A DNA stretch of 64,000 bases from Bacteroidaceae bacterium (GTDB lineage: Bacteria > Bacteroidota > Bacteroidia > Bacteroidales > Bacteroidaceae). Position 1 is the first letter of the stretch. Each line of letters starts with the position of its first letter. Positions 7,090 to 14,015 of the stretch are shown piece after piece. Location: NCBI GenBank assembly GCA_017631315.1, contig JAGBTN010000005.1, positions 62,001 to 126,000 of the forward strand. The letters are read 5' to 3'. The notes under the pieces are model-generated. The model did not search any database, had not been told where the DNA came from, and saw only the letters and a list, made by a program, of their open reading frames with translations. Made by a program: the position numbers and the translations under genes.

Positions 7090-8619
7090 ATGAAAGCCAC
7101 TTCTCTTTTTTGCAAACACCTTACGCTTGCCCTCATGCTCATAGCAAGCATGTCGGTCCATAGTCAAAGCCGACACACAATGAGCCGCGATGTCCTGCTC
7201 GACAAAATAAAAGGTGGATGGGCAGGGCAGACCATTGGCTGTGCCTATGGCGGACCAACAGAGTTCTGCTATCGGGGCATCACCATTCCCGACGATGTTG
7301 AGATAAAATATCCCGAACACCACATAAAGTTCTTCTACGACAACTTCCCCGGCCTCTTCGATGATGTTTACATGGATCTGACCTTCGTCAAAGTGTACAC
7401 AGAGGAAGGACTCGATGCCTCGGCAGAATCGATGGCAAAGGCTTTTGCCTACGCACCCTACCCCCTTTGGCACGCAAACCAACAGGCACGCTACAACATT
7501 ATGCAAGGACTGATGCCACCAGAATCCGGCTTCTGGAAGAACAACCCTCATGCAGACTGCATCGACTATCAAATAGAAAGCGACTTCGCCGGCTTGATGT
7601 CACCTGGAATGCCCAACGTGGCTTCGAAGATTTCCGACAAAGTAGGACACCTCATGAACTATGGCGACGGATGGTACGGCGGTGTCTATGTCGGTGCCAT
7701 GTACTCACTGGCATTCGTTGAAGATGACATCCAGACCATTGTAGAGCAGGCTCTCAAGACAATTCCACAAAAAAGTAAATTCCACAAATGCATCACCGAC
7801 GTCATTCGCTGGTACAAAGAAGACCCCACAGACTGGAAGAGGACGTGGACACTCTACAATGAAAAGTACAGCGAAGACATTGGTTGCCCCGAACTTATTC
7901 TTGCACCAGGCAATATCGATGCCACCATGAACTCCGCCTATATTGTGATGGGACTTCTCTTCGGAAACGGAGACTTTGGCAAGACAATGGACATCTCTAC
8001 CCGATGCGGACAAGACTCCGACTGCAATCCCGCTTCTGCAGCAGGCATATTGGCTACAATGACCGGCTACAGCAACATCCCCGAGCAATGGATGCCAAAC
8101 CTTCGTGAAGTAGAAGACCGCGACTTCGCCTACACCACAATATCGCTCAACGATGTCTACCGGCAAAGCTTCGACCTTGCCCTGAAAAACATTGAAAAGA
8201 ACGGCGGCAAAGTTTCCGACAAAGAAGTCTGCATCAAAGTACAGAGACCTAAAGCCGTCCGCCTGGAACAAGGCTTCGTTGGAATGACACCCAAGCTGCT
8301 CTGCGAAGGCATTGAAGGACTTGGCAACCCACAATCTGAACAGAACTCCATCGACTTTGAAGGCATCGGAATTACCATCTATGGCAACATCGACTGCCCC
8401 GACAAAACCTACGAGGCACAACTCGAAGTCACAATCGACGGAAAGAAAGACCGCATCATGACACTCTGTTCCGACTTCAACAAGCGCACAGCCGATTGCC
8501 TCTACTGGAACTACGACCTCAAGAATGGTAAACACCGCGTTGAATTCCGACTCTTGAATCCACGTAAAGACGTCAACATCAAAGCAAATCGTATCATCTA
8601 TTATGAGAAGAGCAAATGA
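7090..8619 (+). CDS. Secreted ADP-ribosylglycohydrolase family protein
   Basis: I chose the ATG at 7090 because it yields a clear signal peptide (MKATSLFCKHLTLALMLIAS, cleavage near VHS-QS). The open frame extends further upstream only by overlapping the previous gene. The 509-residue product contains the ADP-ribosyl-GH fold motifs GGWAGQTIGCAYGGPTEF, an acidic DDVYMDLTF near the first metal site, and GQDSDCNPASAAG for the second metal site. The family cleaves ADP-ribose from proteins or small molecules with two Mg ions. An exported member with a ~130-residue C-terminal beta domain suggests a periplasmic or surface substrate, possibly a nucleoside or sugar conjugate. Confidence 0.82.
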   Translation: MKATSLFCKHLTLALMLIASMSVHSQSRHTMSRDVLLDKIKGGWAGQTIGCAYGGPTEFCYRGITIPDDVEIKYPEHHIKFFYDNFPGLFDDVYMDLTFVKVYTEEGLDASAESMAKAFAYAPYPLWHANQQARYNIMQGLMPPESGFWKNNPHADCIDYQIESDFAGLMSPGMPNVASKISDKVGHLMNYGDGWYGGVYVGAMYSLAFVEDDIQTIVEQALKTIPQKSKFHKCITDVIRWYKEDPTDWKRTWTLYNEKYSEDIGCPELILAPGNIDATMNSAYIVMGLLFGNGDFGKTMDISTRCGQDSDCNPASAAGILATMTGYSNIPEQWMPNLREVEDRDFAYTTISLNDVYRQSFDLALKNIEKNGGKVSDKEVCIKVQRPKAVRLEQGFVGMTPKLLCEGIEGLGNPQSEQNSIDFEGIGITIYGNIDCPDKTYEAQLEVTIDGKKDRIMTLCSDFNKRTADCLYWNYDLKNGKHRVEFRLLNPRKDVNIKANRIIYYEKSK

Positions 8620-8701
8620 TTCTTCTCTGTGAATAAATGTTAAATTACAAGGTTCGTTCAAAAAAAGTGCCTTTTAATATGGCAGTTTAAGGAAATTGTC
8701 G

Positions 8702-8709
8702 TACCTTTG
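8702..8709 (+). promoter_or_regulatory. -7 element of the tRNA-His promoter
   Basis: TACCTTTG matches TAnnTTTG, 41 nt before the tRNA. No exact -33 TTTG is seen at 19-20 bp. Confidence 0.5.
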
Positions 8710-8749
8710 CAGCGCAATTGAGGTAAGCCTCATGAGCAAATACTAACAC

Positions 8750-8824
8750 GGTGACTATAGTTCAGTCGGTTAGAGCGTCAGATTGTGGTTCTGAATGTCG
8801 TGGGTTCGAATCCCACTAGTCACC
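8750..8824 (+). tRNA. tRNA-His (anticodon GTG)
   Basis: The acceptor GTGACTA pairs with TAGTCAC. The anticodon loop is TTGTGGT (GTG), with T-arm GTGGG-TTCGAAT-CCCAC. The extra G(-1) expected for tRNA-His is at 8750, opposite C73 at 8824. It is a single-tRNA unit that directly borders the McrBC region. Confidence 0.95.
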
Positions 8825-8825
8825 C

Positions 8826-8863
8826 AACAAGAGCAAGGCAGCAGCCTTGCTCTTGTTTATTTT
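8826..8863 (+). terminator. Intrinsic terminator of tRNA-His
   Basis: A perfect 14-bp stem (AACAAGAGCAAGGC / GCCTTGCTCTTGTT) with a 4-nt loop AGCA is followed by TATTTTAG. It starts two bases after the tRNA. Confidence 0.88.
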
Positions 8864-8865
8864 AG

Positions 8866-8884
8866 TTTATTGGTGTCCGATAAA
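8866..8884. repeat. 19-bp motif shared with 59811-59829
   Basis: TTTATTGGTGTCCGATAAA occurs here and, identically and in the same orientation, at 59811-59829. Both copies lie immediately after an intrinsic terminator, and both have ATATCA within the next ten or so bases. This copy ends 1 bp before the mcrC stop codon. It could be an insertion-sequence end, an attachment site or a conserved regulatory element. Confidence 0.7.
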
Positions 8885-8885
8885 T

Positions 8886-9926
8886 TCATATCATTAAGAA
8901 ACTATCTAATCGTTGTTTAATTGTTTCGAAGTCTGTATTCAAATCGAGTGTTCGGATAAACAAAGTATAGCCTGCTTTGTGGACTATTTGAGCATCTTCA
9001 AGATAATCTTGCTTGGTTTTTGCATAAAGCAACATTCCATCCACATTATGAAGATGTTCAACATCAAACTCATTTACATATGTATTGATTTGGTATAAAT
9101 GTCCGCTTCTGAGTGTCTTTTTATAATATTGTTCCTGCATAATTTTGGAATAATACTTTGTGTCGATAATCAGTGTTCTTTCCCCTAACGACAGAAGCAC
9201 ATCTGTTTGCATAATAGGCAACACGGCTGTGTCTGTGGCCTCTTCTATAATATTCCATCCTATCTGCGATGCACTTGCCTTCGTATTTGGATGATGCTTC
9301 CTATAGTACTCCAAAACAAACTTTTCGAACAACCTGCACATATGGTCATCTGAGAACTCGCGCAACTTAAATTTGCCCTCGTCTGTTGTCATCAGCCATT
9401 CGCTAATGATGAAATAACAGATATAGAGCAACATCCTATAGTTTCTGTTGTTACGGTCAAAACGAAGCGAGTTCCAGCGAATGGCATGAACGTCTATAGG
9501 ACTTACATTTTGGAAGAAGAGCATCAATTTCTTTAATTGAGCTTTTCTCTTTTTCTTTACATCCGAATGTTTAAGCAAAACGGAGGTAGTGGTAACAAGA
9601 ATTTGATTAAAAATATTATCCTCCGATAGTTCGTCATAGTCACAAACAATCTGCTGACTGTTTCTCATTCTTCTGGCAATCGTGCCATTTATGTCAATCT
9701 TGCCCCTAATCGTCTGCAGAGATTCGTTTCGAACCACATATTCGCGATACAATCCTTGCTTCAATTGGGAAGAAATGCCCTTTATTAAAATCTCGGCAAA
9801 CAGATTATAGATTCCGTCAAATGTTTCGCTTTCGATTTCTACATAGTTGTTTTGCCTAAGCTCTTGGAAAGCATAGGACAACATATAGTAAATGTTGCGA
9901 ATCAATATGCCTTTATCTTCGGTCAT
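8886..9926 (-). CDS. mcrC: McrC, nuclease subunit of a 5-methylcytosine-specific restriction system
   Basis: The 346-residue product has the McrC layout. The N-terminal part (NIYYMLSYAF..., LQTIRGKIDI...) binds McrB, and the C-terminal PD-(D/E)XK nuclease has MQTDVLLSLGERTLIIDTKYY (Asp, then Asp-x-Lys after about 12 residues). McrC stimulates the McrB GTPase and cuts DNA between distant modified sites. Its ATG overlaps the mcrB stop (ATGA), so translation is coupled. It is the last gene of a two-gene operon that ends beside tRNA-His. Confidence 0.92.
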   Translation of the reverse strand: MTEDKGILIRNIYYMLSYAFQELRQNNYVEIESETFDGIYNLFAEILIKGISSQLKQGLYREYVVRNESLQTIRGKIDINGTIARRMRNSQQIVCDYDELSEDNIFNQILVTTTSVLLKHSDVKKKRKAQLKKLMLFFQNVSPIDVHAIRWNSLRFDRNNRNYRMLLYICYFIISEWLMTTDEGKFKLREFSDDHMCRLFEKFVLEYYRKHHPNTKASASQIGWNIIEEATDTAVLPIMQTDVLLSLGERTLIIDTKYYSKIMQEQYYKKTLRSGHLYQINTYVNEFDVEHLHNVDGMLLYAKTKQDYLEDAQIVHKAGYTLFIRTLDLNTDFETIKQRLDSFLMI

Positions 9927-12379
9927 TTCAAAGCATTCCTCAGTTTTTGAGCCTCTTGATTGAAACGCTCATTATTATCAAACCAATACTCACTGAGCAT
10001 CGAAACAATATCGTACTCCACGATATTTGCCAAGTTATATTGATCGCCCATATTGCAGAGATAACTATGTCCAATGCAGAATCCAGAACCGAGAGAATCA
10101 TCATTCTCTATGACCTTATTCAACTCGATAATAGCCTTTACAAGGCTTTCGAGTTGTGGGTCATTCTGCTTTTTTATCTTTCCCCTAAAGATAGGATTCT
10201 CAAAACCAGGCTTCATCTCGAAGAACGAGAATCTTCTGCGCAGAGCATAGTCAATCATGGCAAGAGAGCGGTCAGCTGTATTCATCATTCCTATAATATA
10301 AAGGTTGGCAGGAACGGCAAACTCCTCGTCTCTGTAAGCCATATGAATCGGCTTGTCGCGATAATCGTTTTCTATGAGCATCAGCAACTCGCCAAAGATT
10401 TTGCTCAAGTTTCCACGATTTATTTCATCAATGATAAAGAAATACTTCCTTTCGCTATCATTTGATGCCCGTTTGCAAAAGCGATAGAAGATGCCATTCT
10501 TCAAGTCGAAGCCACCTTCTTCGTTGGGCTTGTATCCCATAACGAAATCCTCGTAGCAATAGTTCTGATGGAACTGAACTTGCATTACTCTGCTCTTGTC
10601 CTTTTCGCCCATCATGGCATAAGCCAATCTCCTTGCGGCAAACGTCTTGCCCACACCTGGAGCACCTTGGAGAATTAGGTTCTTTTTCCTGAGCAACAGA
10701 TTTTCTAGGCTATCAAAATCGTCTTTAAAAACGAAAACCTCGTCAAGGAATTCGGATTTGGAATACTTCTCCTTTTGTATTTGTGTTGGTTCAGGGTTGC
10801 CTCCACGAATCATTTCCATAATGATATCGTATTCGTCAACAGAAACCTTAAAAAGTGTTCCCTGCTGATTTTTCATATACTCCATATTCTCTAATCCGGC
10901 AGTTCCCTTTAGGGTTGAAAAATCAATAGGCTCTGACAAATTCTCTATCTTTTTAAACCAAATTACTTTCCCATCATTCGCTTTAGACACTTCGAACAAA
11001 CTTACGATTTGTTTTGTTGGTGTAGATTCATAGCCAATAACAATATCGCCCTTCTTTGCATCGATAAAATTCTGGAAAATTCTTCGTTGATGTCCGTTTT
11101 TGTTACGTAACGAATAATACACTTCTTCGCCAACTTTCATCTTCGCCAAACTCCAAATATTGGGATTCCCAACCAACCACCAATAATTTACATCTGCAGT
11201 CTCATGAGACTCCTCTGTTTCCGATACTTCTTCGCTTGTGCCATCAACTAGATTATTCAATTTAGTAATGTAGTCTGTGTCGCGAGTTATATTGGTTAAT
11301 GTTTTCACTGCTACTGCGTCATCAATGAACCATTCGCCGATGTTTGTCCAATTAACTTTTCTAATATGTTTGTAATCATCACGGCTCTCATCAAACTCGT
11401 AATCAGATTCAACGACACCTCGTCCTATTATTGTGTTTCTACCCTTCTTTGCGAAGACAATGTCGCCAGGTTTCACCTCATTAGAGAACTGCCATACAGC
11501 CAACGTGTCATTCTTTGCTGACCCTTTAGATGGATAGTGGAGCTTTATTTGTTTCTGCATTTCATCGCGAGAGGAATAATCAGACAAATCACCAAGTACG
11601 TCCCATCCTATACACATAATACCATCGTTGATGCAAAGCTCCCATTTCGAAGCATTTTCTCCTGGAGAATAAATCCAGTATTCTGTTCCTGTATCACGAG
11701 TGCTTGTCCCCTCATATGCCAATTGTGAGAATTCTGCATAATTGGCACATTCCAGTTCTCCAGACTTTATCTTCGCATCAAGATGGTCCATAATGCCCCT
11801 GTAATCATTATAAGGTACAAACTTACTCGACTTGAAGGATGCAATCCCAAGTTTCTCCAAATTAGTTCTGTTGTGGCCATCTAATGCCAGATACTTGTCT
11901 GGGCGAATCCAAAACAAACCAAATGTGATATTGTATTTGATTAAAAATTGACCGTTAAGAGCATCATAATCGCCTTTAATGTCTTTGCCAAGAACTGCAT
12001 CCTCAAAAACCCTCCACAATCGTTCAATGTCATTTTCCCTTCTATGCTTATTACTATAACCGATAAAAGCACTCATTTGGTTATTCACTTCAGGTACGCC
12101 ATTAAAATCTTGAGGTACTTCTGCCAATATATTTAGAAAACTCTTACATCTCGCACATATTTCCCTTTTCTTCTTATAAGTAATTTGTCGGTTTATGACT
12201 CCCAAAACGGAAAATGGGTCTATGTCAGGAAGTTCCTCCTTATTAGGCCCTACCCTCAAATGCTTAGTATGACTATCCAATTCGTCATAAATCCAATTTA
12301 CCAAAGGTGTTCTATCGTTCCTAAACTGCAAGAGTTTCTCTGCAAACTCTTTATAAAATGGAATCCATGTAAATGTCAT
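9923..12379 (-). CDS. mcrB: McrB, GTP-dependent motor subunit with tandem modified-base reader-like domains
   Basis: The 818-residue product is far longer than E. coli McrB (about 460). The AAA+ GTPase has Walker A GAPGVGKT near 576-584 and the McrB signature MNTADRSLAMIDYALRRRF near 700-718. Upstream lie an all-helical N-terminal domain (about 1-200, with RPDKYLALDGHNR), a beta-rich PUA/EVE-like segment (about 230-360, YWIYSPGENASKW...IVFAKKGRNTIIGRG), and a clear EVE domain (about 400-525, NYWWLVGNPNIWS...GDIVIGYESTP). EVE domains bind modified cytosines, so recognition may differ from classical RmC sites. The frame is open to an ATG at 12412, but the promoter's -7 box covers that codon, so the start at 12379 is preferred. 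Confidence 0.9.
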   Translation of the reverse strand: MTFTWIPFYKEFAEKLLQFRNDRTPLVNWIYDELDSHTKHLRVGPNKEELPDIDPFSVLGVINRQITYKKKREICARCKSFLNILAEVPQDFNGVPEVNNQMSAFIGYSNKHRRENDIERLWRVFEDAVLGKDIKGDYDALNGQFLIKYNITFGLFWIRPDKYLALDGHNRTNLEKLGIASFKSSKFVPYNDYRGIMDHLDAKIKSGELECANYAEFSQLAYEGTSTRDTGTEYWIYSPGENASKWELCINDGIMCIGWDVLGDLSDYSSRDEMQKQIKLHYPSKGSAKNDTLAVWQFSNEVKPGDIVFAKKGRNTIIGRGVVESDYEFDESRDDYKHIRKVNWTNIGEWFIDDAVAVKTLTNITRDTDYITKLNNLVDGTSEEVSETEESHETADVNYWWLVGNPNIWSLAKMKVGEEVYYSLRNKNGHQRRIFQNFIDAKKGDIVIGYESTPTKQIVSLFEVSKANDGKVIWFKKIENLSEPIDFSTLKGTAGLENMEYMKNQQGTLFKVSVDEYDIIMEMIRGGNPEPTQIQKEKYSKSEFLDEVFVFKDDFDSLENLLLRKKNLILQGAPGVGKTFAARRLAYAMMGEKDKSRVMQVQFHQNYCYEDFVMGYKPNEEGGFDLKNGIFYRFCKRASNDSERKYFFIIDEINRGNLSKIFGELLMLIENDYRDKPIHMAYRDEEFAVPANLYIIGMMNTADRSLAMIDYALRRRFSFFEMKPGFENPIFRGKIKKQNDPQLESLVKAIIELNKVIENDDSLGSGFCIGHSYLCNMGDQYNLANIVEYDIVSMLSEYWFDNNERFNQEAQKLRNALK

Positions 12380-12409
12380 GTCTGTTTGAATTATTATATT
12401 TTCTGCCAA

Positions 12410-12438
12410 CAAAGTTACAAAATTATCTTAAAGAGCAA
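12410..12438 (-). promoter_or_regulatory. Promoter of mcrBC, which decides the mcrB start
   Basis: On the minus strand TTG (12438-12436), 18 bp, then TAACTTTG (12417-12410). The -7 box overlaps the upstream in-frame ATG at 12412. Transcripts therefore begin after that ATG, and translation should start at 12379. Confidence 0.7.
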
Positions 12439-12490
12439 GAAGATTGAGTTATTTTATTTCCTTGCTAACAAAGGAGCCCTTTTTCAACTA

Positions 12491-12625
12491 CTCTAAAGAA
12501 GTTGCCCGACTTCTGCAGAGAAGTTTGCAATTTACTCTGCAGAACTTCGTCAACTTCACACGTGTAGTTGGCCGGACGGACGCGTCCATTTTGCCAAGTG
12601 GACTGCAGGGCTGCAATCGGGGCAC
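12491..12625. repeat. 22-bp-periodic palindromic array B (6 units)
   Basis: Cores begin at 12491 (CTCTAAAG), 12513 (CTGCAGAG), 12535 (CTCTGCAG), 12557 (CACACGTG), 12579 (GACGCGTC) and 12601 (GACTGCAG), exactly 22 bp apart. Five contain a palindromic hexamer (CTGCAG three times, CACGTG, ACGCGT). Spacers are AAGTT...AACTT-like with TGCC, GCCC or GGCC centres. It lies between the mcrB promoter and the galM terminator and shares its end unit and tail with array A. Confidence 0.87.
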
Positions 12626-12634
12626 TCGGGATGC

Positions 12635-12681
12635 CACAAAAACAAAGCAGCGAGCGCCGGAATGTCGGGCTCGCTGCTTTG
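12635..12681 (-). terminator. Intrinsic terminator of galM
   Basis: A 13-bp stem (CAAAGCAGCGAGC / GCTCGCTGCTTTG) is followed on the minus strand by TTTTTGTGG. It starts about 20 nt after the galM stop. Confidence 0.85.
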
Positions 12682-12701
12682 CTATATAAACGAATTGTGT
12701 A

Positions 12702-13865
12702 TTACTTCGTGCTGAACTTGTACATGGTTGTTGTCATGTAGTTCTCACCCGGAAGAAGGGTTGTGCTGGGCCATTCGGGATGGTTGGGGCTGTCGGGATA
12801 GTGCTGTGTCTCGAAGCAGAATGCGCTGCGACGAGGATACTTCACGCCCTTCTTGCCTACGAAACTGCCATCGAGGAAGTTGCCGGCATAGAACTGAACA
12901 CCGGGCTGGTCGGTGAACATCTCCATAAAGATGCCTGTGTTGGGATCGTAGAGTGTACCGAAGCACTTGGTGAGGTCGCAGTTTGTGTTGAGAATCCAGT
13001 TGTGGTCATAGCCCACGCCATTCACAATCTGCTCGTTTGTCTCGTCGTTGATGCGGTCGCCAATGGCAGTGGGAGTGCGGAAGTCGAATGGTGTGCCCTC
13101 TACTGCAAGCACTTCGCCTGTAACTGCAACATCGGCATCTACGGCTGTAAACTGGTCGGCGTCGAGCATCAGCACCTCGTCGAGGCAGTCCTTAGAACCG
13201 TCGCCGCTGAGATTGAAGTAGCAGTGGTTCGTCAGGTTCAGCACTGTGGGCTTGTCTGTGTTGGCAAAATAATTGATGATCAATGTATTGTCTTCGGTCA
13301 GAGCATAGGTTACCTTTACGTCCAGGTTGCCGGGATAGCCGTCTTCGCCATCGGGGCTTGTTGTGGTGAACTCGATAATCTTATTGTCTTTCTGATTGGC
13401 TTCCCAAATGCGGTTGTGGAAAGCAATCGGGCCACCGCCATGGAGGCTGTTGGGGCCATTATTGATGGGCAACTGGTATGCGTTGCCATCGAGAGTGAAC
13501 TGACCCTTGGCAATACGGTTGCCGTAACGGCCGATGAGGGCACCGAAGTTGCAGCCCTGTGCGCCATACTTCACATAGTCGGCAATGTTGTCATGACCGA
13601 GACATACGTCCTGCATGTTGCCATCCTTGTCGGGAACCATAATGCTGACAATACGTCCGCCGAAGTTAGTGAAACACACCTCCATGCCTGCATCGTTCTT
13701 GAGGACATAGAGAGCCGTCGAATCGGTAGCGAAGTCTGCCGGATTAAGACCGGAAACTGTCAGGCTGTCTGCACACTCGGCATTGCTGCAAGATGTGTTG
13801 CAACATGCTGAAAAACTGAGCCCTGTAGCAATTGCCACGAGAGCAAGGAAAAATGTTTTCTTCAT
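12702..13865 (-). CDS. galM: Aldose 1-epimerase (mutarotase), exported lipoprotein form
   Basis: The 387-residue product has a lipoprotein signal (MKKTFFLALVAIATGLSFSA-C), so the enzyme is exported. This is frequent for Bacteroidetes mutarotases. GalM signatures are NFGGRIVSIMVPD, GALIGRYGNRIA, the His in SLHGG, the catalytic His in LTNHCYFNL, GYDHNWIL and the catalytic Glu in CFETQHYPDSPN. It interconverts alpha and beta anomers of galactose, glucose and related sugars. Several Cys residues cluster just after the lipid-attachment Cys (CCNTSCSNAEC). It is monocistronic, with its own promoter and terminator, divergent from a FAS1 gene. Confidence 0.92.
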   Translation of the reverse strand: MKKTFFLALVAIATGLSFSACCNTSCSNAECADSLTVSGLNPADFATDSTALYVLKNDAGMEVCFTNFGGRIVSIMVPDKDGNMQDVCLGHDNIADYVKYGAQGCNFGALIGRYGNRIAKGQFTLDGNAYQLPINNGPNSLHGGGPIAFHNRIWEANQKDNKIIEFTTTSPDGEDGYPGNLDVKVTYALTEDNTLIINYFANTDKPTVLNLTNHCYFNLSGDGSKDCLDEVLMLDADQFTAVDADVAVTGEVLAVEGTPFDFRTPTAIGDRINDETNEQIVNGVGYDHNWILNTNCDLTKCFGTLYDPNTGIFMEMFTDQPGVQFYAGNFLDGSFVGKKGVKYPRRSAFCFETQHYPDSPNHPEWPSTTLLPGENYMTTTMYKFSTK

Positions 13866-13910
13866 TTTGCTAAAATTAATTTATACAATGTTATTATTTT
13901 CTTTCCATTG

Positions 13911-13941
13911 CAAAGTTATAACATTACATGTGATTCACAAA
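13911..13941 (-). promoter_or_regulatory. Bacteroidetes-type promoter of galM
   Basis: On the minus strand TTTG (13941-13938), 19 bp, then TAACTTTG (13918-13911), an exact match. It gives a ~40-nt leader. Confidence 0.82.
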
Positions 13942-13958
13942 ATAAACAGCACAAAATG

Positions 13959-13989
13959 TTGTTTTGTTTATTTAAATTGATTACCTTTG
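13959..13989 (+). promoter_or_regulatory. Bacteroidetes-type promoter of the FAS1 lipoprotein gene
   Basis: TTG (13959-13961), 20 bp, TACCTTTG (13982-13989). The leader to the ATG at 14016 is only about 20 nt. Confidence 0.75.
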
Positions 13990-14015
13990 CAAAAAATCAT
14001 AACAAAAAATAACAC

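Noticed and set aside
12380-12412. N-terminal extension of McrB from the ATG at 12412
   Set aside because: The -7 promoter box at 12410-12417 covers that ATG, so it would not be in the transcript.
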